DNA of 43,116 bases from an uncultured Sphingomonas sp. (lineage in GTDB: Bacteria; Pseudomonadota; Alphaproteobacteria; Sphingomonadales; Sphingomonadaceae), in contig NZ_CAMLAC010000007.1 of NCBI RefSeq assembly GCF_946477935.1, forward strand, positions 1-43,116, written 5' to 3'. Positions 34,902 to 43,116 of this stretch are shown in pieces (the stretch's first letter is position 1; each line of letters opens with the position of its first letter). The notes beneath the pieces are model-generated. The model did not search any database. It saw only the letters and a program-made list of their open reading frames with translations, and was not told the origin of the DNA. Made by a program: the position numbers and the translations under genes.

Positions 34902-34977
34902 ACCTCGGCAAACGAAGCGCTCCGTCGAAACTGAAGGGTTGCCGAGCGGCTTGCTCGTTCCGATTTGTGGGCCTGTC

Positions 34978-36294
34978 ATGAACGATGAAGAGCTCCCGCT
35001 TCCCACCTCCGCGCACGTAATGAAGCAGTACCGGCAGATGCGGCCACTTCTGAAGGTGGCCGGTCTATTTAGCCGCGAACTTGCGCATCAGGCCAAGGCG
35101 TTGAATGAGCAGTTCGAAAATGTCCAGCGTATGCACCGCGAGCGCGAAGCGTTTGCCGCCCGGTTCGGGCCGCTTGGCTGGACCAACTATGACCGGCTTT
35201 CGGTTGATTCCGTCGCGCGCGCGGTTGCAGAAACAAACGATGACGCGGCTGAGCACTTGCTCGCCGCCCATCATCTTGATCCCGACACGCTGCAGTTCCT
35301 GAGTTATCGCTTTCACGTCACCCGCTTTGAAGCCTGGCAGGCGCTCTACGAACGCGCGGTCGAGCGGGCACTGGCCGAAGATTATCTCTCGGCCGTGCCG
35401 CTGGTACTGATCGTCATCGACGGCATCTGCACCACCAAGACGGGAAAACATCCCTTCTCCGGCGGTGCCGACGCGCCGGTGTTCGACAGTCAAACCTCCG
35501 GCCCGGCCGGAATAGCCGAGGGGCTGGCCATACTTGGCGCAACCCGCCGCAAGCTCGATCCGGAGCCGATCCGCAGTCCCTACCGGCACGGCATCCTTCA
35601 CGGCCTGAACCCAAATTTCGGCAATGCGCTTGTTGCAGCGAAGGCGTTCAACCTTCTCCAGGCGAGTGTCGACTACTTTGATCGTTGTGAGGACGAAGAA
35701 GCACGCATCGCTAAGGCGGCAGCCGAGCAGCGCCCCGCCTCTTGGTCGGAACTCGCCACCAAGACGGCTAACACGCGCGAAATGGGTCGTCGGATCGATG
35801 CTTGGCAGGCACGGCCGGAGCGTGCGGGCGAGACGCTCGCCACGTCCGAAGGCGTGCACCACCTCGTTCCAGATAGCCCGGAGGGCATTGCGGCGTCCTA
35901 TCTAGCGGCGATCATGGCCCGCAACTTCGGAGAAACTGCAAAAGCGACGATCGATTATCCGTGCCGGTCTATAGGCTTCCGCGCCGGAAGGCATCGCGAA
36001 GAACTGGGTGATCTTAAGCTCACCTCCTGGCAGATCACCGGGGTGCGTGACGAGGCCGCAGCGATCAGCGTTGTGACGACGCTCGTCAGCGGCATGCATG
36101 GCGAAACAGCCTGGTCGGGCGAGCAGATGATGCGGCTTATTTACGGCGACGCCAAATACGATTTGATGGTGCGCGGCGCCGAGGGCGGGCGCTGGTCGGT
36201 AATGCCCAACTACCTCAACGCGCTTTGGGGCACGGCGGCGCGATCAATGCGGGCACAGGTAGGGCTCGAAGAGACGTCCAAGGACGATGACTAG
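34978..36294 (+). CDS. HEPN-like domain protein, possible RNase
   Basis: The 438-residue product has a long helical N-terminal part (SRELAHQAKALNEQFENVQR) and, at residues 203-208, RHGILH within YRHGILHGLNPNFGN. This fits the HEPN RNase signature RxxxxH and the common context NxRxxILHG. LVLIVIDGICTTKTG before it resembles the preceding helices in HEPN proteins. HEPN domains occur in RNA-cutting toxins and abortive-infection systems, so an RNase role is plausible but inferred. The C-terminal 150 residues are of mixed type and unknown. The ATG at 34978 gives the first natural-looking sequence. It likely shares a transcript with the upstream gene. Confidence 0.65.
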   Translation: MNDEELPLPTSAHVMKQYRQMRPLLKVAGLFSRELAHQAKALNEQFENVQRMHREREAFAARFGPLGWTNYDRLSVDSVARAVAETNDDAAEHLLAAHHLDPDTLQFLSYRFHVTRFEAWQALYERAVERALAEDYLSAVPLVLIVIDGICTTKTGKHPFSGGADAPVFDSQTSGPAGIAEGLAILGATRRKLDPEPIRSPYRHGILHGLNPNFGNALVAAKAFNLLQASVDYFDRCEDEEARIAKAAAEQRPASWSELATKTANTREMGRRIDAWQARPERAGETLATSEGVHHLVPDSPEGIAASYLAAIMARNFGETAKATIDYPCRSIGFRAGRHREELGDLKLTSWQITGVRDEAAAISVVTTLVSGMHGETAWSGEQMMRLIYGDAKYDLMVRGAEGGRWSVMPNYLNALWGTAARSMRAQVGLEETSKDDD

Positions 36295-36641
36295 CGCGGG
36301 TGGTACTTTGGACAAACCGGTTGGCTGGATCCGGACATGCAGGAGCTCACCACTCGTCCCATAACTTGCGCGCGACTCTGAGATAAGAATCGAGTTGTTC
36401 GGCGCTCCACGTGACCGATGAAGTCGGATGTGGTTCCCGCGAAATTCCACTCCGGGATACCGGCCGGGTCGAGCGGCGCCACCCGCGACGGGCGGATCGT
36501 CCTTCGCCGCGATATGTCGTGGAAGGGCCAGAGCGTCATGTCTGGGTCTCGCCTAACGGGCCCGATCCTGCCGGAGCGCAGCGCGGCACATAGAGCCGCG
36601 AACGGTTGTTACGGGCGGGAAGGCCTCTAAGCTGGCGTGGT
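36295..36641. other. Gap with two competing small ORFs, no clear gene
   Basis: A minus-strand 82-codon ORF (36291-36539; contains PAGIPEWNFAGTTSDF) and a plus-strand 70-codon ORF (36418-36630; contains RIVLRRDMSWKGQ) overlap. Both have reasonable composition but cannot both be real, and neither has a convincing Shine-Dalgarno. No repeats or terminators were seen. Confidence 0.4.
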
Positions 36642-37211
36642 ATGCCGACCTTTGCGAACTTAAAATCCCTACTGGAAGCGCAGGAGCAGCGTCTCTATGC
36701 GGTCGTCGCGCGCAAGGGCGAGTTCCGCACGCCGGTCGCGGAACCCTCGAAGGACCGGGTCGCCGGCCACATGGTGGTCGCGGAGCATGCCGCCCACCAA
36801 TCCGCCCTATTGCGCTTCGACCAAGCGAGCGGGGCTCTCGGCCAAGCTGGACGCTCGCTCGAGGCGTTCAAGCGCTTACCAATGTGGACGCGTCTCTGGC
36901 GGAGGAGCGAAGCCAAGGCGCTTGAGGAAGGCGTCCGGAAGAGGGCGGCCGCCTTGCGATGCGCCGAGGAGGACGTGACCGCGACCAAACAGGTTTACGT
37001 CGCTCGCCTAGAAAATCTCTTGCAAGGAGCCGGCGTCTCCGACATGCGCGCCAATGCGCCGAGGCCCGCGCCGCAGAAGCGCGTCGGATCGAGAAATTCG
37101 ACGCGGTGCTCGCGGCCGAGCCTGTCCTGCGGCGACTGTCGATCCTGCTCGCGAACCTGCGAGGCAGGACGTGGCTGTCCGACGCGGACGCGCTTCATCC
37201 GCAAACCCTGA
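36642..37211 (+). pseudogene. N-terminal part of a broken nuclease-like gene
   Basis: The first 138 residues look genuine: FANLKSLLEAQEQRLYAVVA, HMVVAEHAAHQSALLRFDQA and a long coiled-coil-like stretch ending ARLENLLQGAGVSDMRAN. After that the frame turns Arg/Ser/Cys-rich (KRVGSRNSTRCSRPSL) and ends at 37211, while natural sequence resumes in another frame (CAEARAAEARRIEKFDAVLA). The switch lies at about 37053-37058 and fits loss of one base. Together the two parts would make one protein of about 590 residues. Sequencing error, true mutation and two overlapping genes are all possible; no slippery heptamer for programmed shifting is seen. Confidence 0.65.
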
Positions 37212-38413
37212 TCGGGCTCGACAAGCTGCGTAGTCTGGCCGACGCAACGAATGACGACACGTTCCGGGCCGAGGTCGCCTGCTGGCCGATCAGACGGCTT
37301 CCGGACGACGCGGCCCTGTCTGGCTTCCAGGGCCGCGCGACGGCGGTGGTCGACCGCTGGCGTAGTGCCGGACTCGGCCTGTTCCAGGCCTCGCCCGATC
37401 GAGAACCGCTGGTCGCCGCCAACGTCGCCGTGCTGCGGGGCGAGCTGGGCGGGACCGTCACGTCCGGCGGGGCCGACCCGCACGCCGAGTACCTTGCCAG
37501 GCTGGTAAGGCCGGCCGAGGAGGACCCTGCACTCGGCTTTCTGCTTCACTGGGCGGCGCTGGCGGCCGAGGCGGACAACATCGAGAGCCGGCCCGCTCAT
37601 AGGCCGGAAGAGAAAGACAGCGAGCTCCTCACCCAGGCGTTGGGCCAGCAACTAAGGTCGCTCGGGCGCGAGTTGTTCATCGACCTCGGCTATGGTCCAG
37701 AGGCGGCATGCTGGGTCGGGACCTTCGACGTCGACAAGTACGTCGTCGAGCCGGAGGTCGGCGCCGACATCGGCATCGTCCTCGACCACAGGGCGGAGGA
37801 CGGCACACGGACGGTTCGGGCGGCGCTGCTACAGGCCAAGCGCCAGGGTCGCGGCTTGGCCTCCGTCCATACGCCGGCCAAGACCAAGGGCGGTTCGGTC
37901 ACGCGCTCGCGCAACGACCAGCTCCGTGCGCTGCTGAGCATCCCGGATCTGGGCTACTATCTGTTCCACAACGAGGACCCGGAGACCGGTTTACCGGTCA
38001 CGGTCGTTGCGGCGAAAGCCATCTGGCGGCGGCTTTCTCGGGCCGCTCAGACGGTAAGTCCGGACGAACTAGACCCTGGCCACTGCCGGGTGCGGGTGGT
38101 GGACGACGCGACCGACTTCCCGACCTTTATGGGATTCGTGCTGCCGCAGCGCGGCGTATCTTACGCCTCGTCCGCCGACGCCATCATGGCGCTGGGTGCG
38201 CCACGCCGTGTCGGCGGTGCCGAACACACCGAGCGGCTCGCCCGCTCGCTCGTAATCTGCCGGATCGGCGTACCGGGCCTCGAGCGGCGGGAGCGAGAGC
38301 TGCTGGAGGGATTGGGCTACCGGCAGAGCGCCTTGGACCGCGAGCGCGAAGAACACGAGCGACAAGCCGCACTGGCGGCGGCACACGCCCGTTCCCGCGG
38401 CTCGAGCCGGTAG
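37106..38413 (+). CDS. PD-(D/E)xK nuclease-like protein, C-terminal part of the broken gene
   Basis: In this frame natural sequence begins near 37058; GTG at 37106 is the first plausible start if it is expressed alone (435 residues), and an ATG at 36959 lies in non-homologous sequence. The central region has FIDLGYGPEAACWVGTFDVD, then VGADIGIVLD and, after a turn, ALLQAKRQGRG. The aspartate in GADIGI and the QAK triad match the PD-(D/E)xK nuclease core (D, then E/Q-x-K). Further on are TRSRNDQLRALLSI and YYLFHNEDP. The C-terminus is a charged helix (ALDREREEHERQAALAAAHA). With neighbours that include HEPN-like and helicase genes, a DNA-targeting defence role is likely but unproven. Confidence 0.65.
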   Translation: MLAAEPVLRRLSILLANLRGRTWLSDADALHPQTLIGLDKLRSLADATNDDTFRAEVACWPIRRLPDDAALSGFQGRATAVVDRWRSAGLGLFQASPDREPLVAANVAVLRGELGGTVTSGGADPHAEYLARLVRPAEEDPALGFLLHWAALAAEADNIESRPAHRPEEKDSELLTQALGQQLRSLGRELFIDLGYGPEAACWVGTFDVDKYVVEPEVGADIGIVLDHRAEDGTRTVRAALLQAKRQGRGLASVHTPAKTKGGSVTRSRNDQLRALLSIPDLGYYLFHNEDPETGLPVTVVAAKAIWRRLSRAAQTVSPDELDPGHCRVRVVDDATDFPTFMGFVLPQRGVSYASSADAIMALGAPRRVGGAEHTERLARSLVICRIGVPGLERRERELLEGLGYRQSALDREREEHERQAALAAAHARSRGSSR

Positions 38414-38547
38414 CCGGAGCGATACGGGGAGCATGCGCCGTCCTGCCGACGGCGAGAGCCGGTCGGAAATTGCGGGGTACATCGGCCGCCGCGCCACAAG
38501 GGCGGCGATTTGTGGTGAGACCGCGTCGGCGGTGTTAGCGTCCCGAA

Positions 38548-38943
38548 ATGGGCGACCTCCTGGACAGTTTCGACCGGAGCCTCGAAGGGCTGCCGCTGCT
38601 CTCGATGAGGCGGCTGGTCGACGAAAAGTTGAAGGCGATCGGGACCGTTGACGACGCGGTCGCCGATCGTCTCGCGAACGCCCTCATGGCGCAAGAGGAC
38701 AGCGACATCGACTTGCACGAGCTCGGCATCGGAGCCGACCTCGAGTTCACGTCTGCCGACGTCGAGTGCATCGAAAAGGCGACCGCCGCGCTGTTCGAAA
38801 GCATGCCCGAGCTGCTGCAGGAACTCGCCGTCGAAGCCGGCGACGCGATCGCGGGTGACCTGGGCGAGCTGGAGAACGTGCTCGCCGGCCGCGATCGCTT
38901 CGACAACGGCGAGAACAGCGCGGCGGGGTTCCATTTGCGCTAG
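38548..38943 (+). CDS. Small acidic protein of unknown function
   Basis: A 131-residue, strongly acidic, helical protein: LLDSFDRSLEGLPLLSMRRL, LANALMAQEDSDIDLHELGI and ELLQELAVEAGDAIAGDLGE. No signal, membrane segment or known motif is visible. It lies 134 bases after the nuclease-like gene on the same strand and ends about 100 bases before the converging helicase gene. It could be a partner or inhibitor of the nuclease-like protein, by position only; acidic small proteins often play that part. Confidence 0.6.
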   Translation: MGDLLDSFDRSLEGLPLLSMRRLVDEKLKAIGTVDDAVADRLANALMAQEDSDIDLHELGIGADLEFTSADVECIEKATAALFESMPELLQELAVEAGDAIAGDLGELENVLAGRDRFDNGENSAAGFHLR

Positions 38944-39039
38944 TCGGGACGCGCTCCTCTGCGGCCCGACAGCACTGGCGTGCGTCGATCCGGCTTCACG
39001 GGCGGAGATGCTGGTCGAGCTGTCCGGAGCAATCCCCGA

Positions 39040-42000
39040 TCAATCGTCTTCGAACATCGCGACCGCATGGGCCTGCCGCACCCGCGCGAGCACGTCGTCG
39101 AAGCTCTCGACGGAATCGCCGACGCCGATAAGATGCTCGACCTCCTCGAAAGCCGCGCGCGCGGCGGGACGCGAGTGATCCTTCAGGTGCACGGCGTTCG
39201 CGAGGAGCTCCGGACTGGCGCAGCCTTTCCGAACGACTCCGCTGAGCGTCTGCACCAGGGTCGGGATTACGGGATCGGTGCCGTCGGCCACGGCTTTGGC
39301 GGCCATGATGCGCGCGGGAAGGCCGGCGACGAACGCGATGTCGGGCACCAGCCGGACGGCGAAGTGCCGCGCGGTCTCGCAAGTCTTTATCAAGTGTTCC
39401 TTGGTGCCGATGGCGCGCTCGAGTTCGCACAGCGGCTTGGCCGCCATCCACGCTGCGAGTAGCGGCCGCATCTGGGGCAGCGCGACCTTCGCCTTCTCGA
39501 CGCTGCCGTCGAGCGCGCGATAGTCCTTCCCGAACAGGCCCTCGATGTCGCTAGGCCGGATCAGGTACATCAGCCAGGCGGGATGCGCTTCGATCCAGTC
39601 GAAGATTACGTCCATGCATTCGGTGCTGGAGCCGCCGAAGGCTCCTGTCTCGACGAGCGCCGCGAGGCTCTCCGCCACCGCGTACGGAATGCCTGCCGCG
39701 GCCGCGACGCGCTCGAGCCAGGTCCGTTCCTCTTCCGGTGCCAGCTCCTCGCGACGCGCGAGCGCGGCGTCAATCCGACTCTCGATCCACGCCTCCTGAC
39801 CCGCTTGGCGCTTGCGGTAAGCGACGAACGACCGGCGAAGCATGGTTGAGGCCAGAGCATCGGGCTCCTCGTCGTCGCCGACCGGCAGCCGGGCCAGGAG
39901 GTAGTCCTCGTTGTCCCCGGCCGTGCCCATGTGGATGCGGTCGAGCAGGTCGGTGAGCGGATCGTCGATCGTAAGACACTGGTCGGACTGTGCGAAGATG
40001 CCCTGAAGCGACATCCAGTGGCTCGCGATCGTGTTCTCGTCGTCGTCAATGTTGATGATCTTGCTCGGCACGACCAGCACGAAGCCTTGCCCACCTTCGC
40101 CCGCTCGGCCGGCGCGCCCGGCGGCGTTGAGGAGTTCATGCGCGTCAAGCTGCTTGAACTTGTCGTCGGACACGTCCCAGCGACTATCGCCGGCGATCAG
40201 CACGATGTCGCTCGGTAGGTTCATGCCTTGGGCAAGCGTGGACGTGGCGAACAAAGCGTCGAGACCGTCGCGACGCTTGAACAGCGATTCGTGGAGCGCG
40301 CGCTCGGGCTTGAGCAATTGCGCGTGATGGCTTGTCGCGCTCCCATCCACCTGGCCGTCGGCGTCGAGCTGAAGGTAGCAATATTGCGGTCCGCCCAGCT
40401 CCTCCTCGACGAGCTTGCGCCACGCCTTTTCGTCCTCGGTGAGCGCGACACGGCGATCGGGAAGCAGCTTTCGGAAGTGCCGGACGGTGGACTCGGCCGC
40501 CGTCGTGCTCTGGACGAACGTCAACGTTTTCAGCCCGTCTTGCGCCGCTGCGGCCGCGATCGTACCCGCGACGACGTTGCCGTTCGGCGTGAGATACCAT
40601 TCGCCCGTAAATTTCGCCTTGCTCGACGCGAAAGGCACGTCGTCGTCGAGGAGCGCCATCAGCGCATAGTCCTCGCGGTTTCGGGTCGCCCAAGTCTGAC
40701 GAAGGCAGAAAAAGGCGAGCGGCCGAGCGTGAAGGCGGCTGGCCAGAGCCTTCGGCACGCCGCTGGTGGTCGCGGTGAGTTGCTCGGCCCTCAACAGGTC
40801 CTCCAACTCGGTGATGCGCTCGGCACCGTAAGCGACGCAACCGCGCGCTTGGCGAGTCGGCTTCCAGGCCAGATCGAGCGGGAGGCATGGGCGGCCGGTC
40901 AGCTCCGCGATCCAGCCGGCCATCTCGTCTGCGTTCTGCATCATTGCGGAGATCAGCAGGAGATCCGCGTCGGGGGCCGACTGGGTGAGGTTCAGCACGC
41001 ACAGCATCGCGTCGACGGCCCGGCGGCTGCGGTCGGACTCGCGGGGATGCAGGAGGTGGCATTCGTCGAACACGACGAGTGAGACCGCCGCAAATGCCTC
41101 CGGCTGGAGCGATTGCAGCACAAGACAGCGCTCAGGCGTGGTGACGATGATCTCGGGCAGCACCAGCAGGTCGGCGAAGGTGATCTCGTCGTCGAGGTCG
41201 CCTACGACGTTGAAGTCGGCGAACGCCCTGTCGAGCGTGAATGCGGTCTGATCGACCAGCGCGAGCGTCGGCGCGAGTACCACCACCGTCCCTCCGCTGA
41301 GCAAGGCCGCGGCGATCTTGAGTTCGGCGAGCGTGGACTTGCCGCCGCCGGTCGGGAAACTGACCGTCGCGGAAACGCCCTTCGCGAGGTAGCCTTGCTC
41401 CAAGGCTTCGCGGTGGTTGCGCCACAGATAGGGGCGTTTGTAGGCCGCGCGGCGGACGATCCGCCACCAATCGTCGGCATCGACGCCGCTAGGCGCGCGT
41501 ACCTGGCACAGGCTCGCGTCTGCCAGATCACGCGACACCGCGAGCAGCAACTTGGCAACATGCAATGGGCCGGGAAAGACGCTGACCACGCTCGGCCCGC
41601 CCTCGTCGAACACGTCCTCGATCGGCGCGATGCACAGCTCGCACACTTGCGCGAAGATGCGCTGAGCCTCTGAGTCCGCCACGGCTTCGGGATCATCAGG
41701 CGGTCGTTGGAGCAGCTCGCGGGCGAGCTGAATCACGCCGGCGTGCAGTTGGCGGAACAAGGCATCCACCGCGAGCGCTGCGCCGCCACCGTCGGCTGGT
41801 ACGTCGTAGCCCTCGGACCTGTCGGGATTGACCTGGCCGGCGATCACTGCACGCAACCGGCCTGCGGCGAGGTCCCCTATCGCGCGGATCAGCCGAGCTT
41901 CGGCGCCGAGGTCGTCTCTGCCGCGATCGAGCCGCTTAGCCATTTCGGCTGCGTCGCTCTGCGAGTCCGCGATCAGGAACAGCAAGGTCGCGCAGACTTC

Positions 42001-42360
42001 GGGAGCGGCGTGGACAGCATCAATGAAGGGAATCCGCTCCCCGTCGTCCGTGACCACCATCTCGGCCATCAGGCATAGCTGCTGGGCGGTACCGGCGACG
42101 AAGGCGGCCGCCGCGCGGTCGGCGCGCTCGGGCGCGGTGGCGACGAGTAGCTCCTGCGTGGCCGCCAGCCGGCGCATCTCGGCCAAGAGCGTGTTCAGTG
42201 CCTCGCTGCGCTGCTCGGCGCCCGCGGCCCCGCGCAAGCGCACCCGTGCCGCGACGATCTCGGCGAACGCGTTGGTGAACCGCCGCGGAAGCTCCTCAAG
42301 GTTCAGGTTCTGCAGAGGAGGCGCATCGGCGATGAGCCCGATCGTGACGGGATCAAACAT
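39040..42360 (-). CDS. Superfamily 2 DExH helicase (Ski2/HamB-like)
   Basis: This 1106-residue helicase has an unassigned helical N-terminus of about 320 residues. Motor motifs are Walker A SFPTGGGKST (PTGGGKS at 336-342), motif Ia LAPTLALVDQ, motif II DECH (432-435), motif III ISAMM, motif IV TFVQSTTAAES, motif V FATSTLAQGMNLP and motif VI NAAGRAGR (745-752). The order and the GMN-PS and GRAGR elements fit the Ski2-like group, which includes HamB of the Hachiman anti-phage system. The C-terminal 280 residues are helical and of unknown role. Its ATG overlaps the stop of the upstream nuclease-like gene by eight bases, so the pair is co-translated; function as a DNA or RNA unwinder in defence is inferred. 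Confidence 0.88.
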   Translation of the reverse strand: MFDPVTIGLIADAPPLQNLNLEELPRRFTNAFAEIVAARVRLRGAAGAEQRSEALNTLLAEMRRLAATQELLVATAPERADRAAAAFVAGTAQQLCLMAEMVVTDDGERIPFIDAVHAAPEVCATLLFLIADSQSDAAEMAKRLDRGRDDLGAEARLIRAIGDLAAGRLRAVIAGQVNPDRSEGYDVPADGGGAALAVDALFRQLHAGVIQLARELLQRPPDDPEAVADSEAQRIFAQVCELCIAPIEDVFDEGGPSVVSVFPGPLHVAKLLLAVSRDLADASLCQVRAPSGVDADDWWRIVRRAAYKRPYLWRNHREALEQGYLAKGVSATVSFPTGGGKSTLAELKIAAALLSGGTVVVLAPTLALVDQTAFTLDRAFADFNVVGDLDDEITFADLLVLPEIIVTTPERCLVLQSLQPEAFAAVSLVVFDECHLLHPRESDRSRRAVDAMLCVLNLTQSAPDADLLLISAMMQNADEMAGWIAELTGRPCLPLDLAWKPTRQARGCVAYGAERITELEDLLRAEQLTATTSGVPKALASRLHARPLAFFCLRQTWATRNREDYALMALLDDDVPFASSKAKFTGEWYLTPNGNVVAGTIAAAAAQDGLKTLTFVQSTTAAESTVRHFRKLLPDRRVALTEDEKAWRKLVEEELGGPQYCYLQLDADGQVDGSATSHHAQLLKPERALHESLFKRRDGLDALFATSTLAQGMNLPSDIVLIAGDSRWDVSDDKFKQLDAHELLNAAGRAGRAGEGGQGFVLVVPSKIINIDDDENTIASHWMSLQGIFAQSDQCLTIDDPLTDLLDRIHMGTAGDNEDYLLARLPVGDDEEPDALASTMLRRSFVAYRKRQAGQEAWIESRIDAALARREELAPEEERTWLERVAAAAGIPYAVAESLAALVETGAFGGSSTECMDVIFDWIEAHPAWLMYLIRPSDIEGLFGKDYRALDGSVEKAKVALPQMRPLLAAWMAAKPLCELERAIGTKEHLIKTCETARHFAVRLVPDIAFVAGLPARIMAAKAVADGTDPVIPTLVQTLSGVVRKGCASPELLANAVHLKDHSRPAARAAFEEVEHLIGVGDSVESFDDVLARVRQAHAVAMFEDD

Positions 42361-43116
42361 CGTCGCGCCATTTTTCGATCAAGGCCACTGCCTTGGCCGA
42401 GAACGCCGTCATCCAGTCCCGCATCTCTGGAATAGCCATCGTCTCGGCCTGTCGCCGCAGCGTGCTACCCGGCGCGACTTGGTCGAAACCCTTGAACAGA
42501 GCCTGCCGTTCGTCGTCGTCGTCATGGCTGTCGTCGGCAGTGACGGCGACGCGGTAATGCCGCGCCTCCTCCCAGGCGATACGCTCGACCGCTTCGTCGA
42601 TGTCGAGTTCGGGGAAGCGCTGCTGGTGCGCTTCGAGCAGCCCTCCGGTTTCGGGGATCAGCTCGTTCATGCGGCCGCCCCTCTCGAGATCCCTGATGCC
42701 GTCCCACACGTCCCCGGTGATCATCTTGCGCGGGTTCTCGGTCGCCTTGTCCTCAAAGATCACGACCGCGGTGACCTCCTCGCCGGCTGCATCGAGCTTG
42801 AGCTGAAAACCGTCGAAGCCCTTGTGAGCGTGGATCATGTGTGGCGCTCGGACGACTGCACCAGCCTCCGTGCGGTGCGCGGCAATCCAGGAGATTGCTT
42901 GGAAGACCCATCCGTCGCGATGGTAGACTTGCTTGCCGGCCTCTACCGCGAGCAGCTTGATCGCGCCCGCCGCGGCATCGGCGCGAGTCGCCGGCGGTGC
43001 CTTGTCGATGTTCGACAGGACGGCAGCGACGTGACGCGCCTGACCGAGCGCAAGCCGGGCGACGCGGGCGGCGAGGTCGTCCTCGTCCGCGATTACCCAC
43101 CGAGAGCCGTGCCACA
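42353..43116 (-). CDS. HamA-like nuclease, partner of the helicase (5' end outside window)
   Basis: The frame is open to the right edge, so the N-terminus is missing; at least 254 residues are visible. The key segment is HKGFDGFQLKL and, after a hairpin, AVVIFEDKATENPR. The Asp of GFDG and the Glu-x-Lys of EDK fit a PD-(D/E)xK active site, as in HamA (DUF1837), whose gene likewise precedes a helicase gene. An upstream helical region (LLAVEAGKQVYHRDGW, AISWIAAHRTEAGAVV) belongs to the same frame; an internal ATG at 42838 would lose it. The C-terminus is acidic then helical. Overlap with the helicase start is eight bases. Family identity with HamA is likely but not certain. Confidence 0.75.
   Translation of the reverse strand, partial: WHGSRWVIADEDDLAARVARLALGQARHVAAVLSNIDKAPPATRADAAAGAIKLLAVEAGKQVYHRDGWVFQAISWIAAHRTEAGAVVRAPHMIHAHKGFDGFQLKLDAAGEEVTAVVIFEDKATENPRKMITGDVWDGIRDLERGGRMNELIPETGGLLEAHQQRFPELDIDEAVERIAWEEARHYRVAVTADDSHDDDDERQALFKGFDQVAPGSTLRRQAETMAIPEMRDWMTAFSAKAVALIEKWRDDV

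Noticed and set aside
36291..36630. Overlapping small ORFs on opposite strands
   Set aside because: Both have passable composition, but there is no start signal or homology to decide between them, so neither is called as a gene.
27749..43116. CRISPR array in the defence-like region
   Set aside because: No regularly spaced direct repeats and no cas-like protein were found.

Overview
The window is GC-rich DNA from an alphaproteobacterium, almost certainly a sphingomonad (Sphingomonas or a close relative). The evidence is the gene order and protein styles: an imuB-dnaE2 cassette, a DUF6489-mnmE-mnmG-rsmG-parA-parB run, a DUF3576 lipoprotein, lptE-holA next to leuS, and frequent ATGA/GTGA overlaps. 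All assignments come from reading the sequence; no database search was run.

Positions 1 to about 27.75 kb are ordinary chromosome, densely packed with housekeeping genes. From the left: the 3' end of imuB with dnaE2 (error-prone repair synthesis); a thioredoxin-TPR protein, a LON-substrate-binding protein and a Trm112-like protein in a tight chain; a UbiH-type FAD monooxygenase divergent from ftsK; an OprB-like porin, lolA, xth and ribA; a minus-strand group of a PLP-homeostasis (YggS) protein, a HAD phosphatase and an unknown protein; a short thiamine-phosphate-synthase-like protein; an outer-membrane protein divergent from a DUF3576 lipoprotein; the leuS-lptE-holA operon; and, convergent with it, parB, parA, rsmG, mnmG, mnmE and DUF6489. 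Two parS-like 16-mers lie inside this last block, which suggests the segment is close to the chromosome origin.

At about 27.75 kb a dienelactone hydrolase gene is cut off in mid-domain, exactly where a 10-bp inverted repeat begins. From there to the window end the content is accessory: unknown and small genes, then three overlapping tyrosine recombinases in tandem (29.5-33.0 kb) with the layout of a recombinase-in-trio (RIT) element. Next come two genes with HEPN-like features, a PD-(D/E)xK-like nuclease gene broken by an apparent frameshift, a small acidic protein gene and, on the minus strand, a nuclease-helicase pair whose nuclease gene runs off the right edge.

The part most likely to hold something undescribed is this right-hand 15 kb. 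It looks like a mobile, probably anti-phage, island. The nuclease-helicase pair has the general architecture of Hachiman (HamA/HamB), and the HEPN pair and the broken nuclease do not match any system I can name. The defence role is inferred from domain content and context only.
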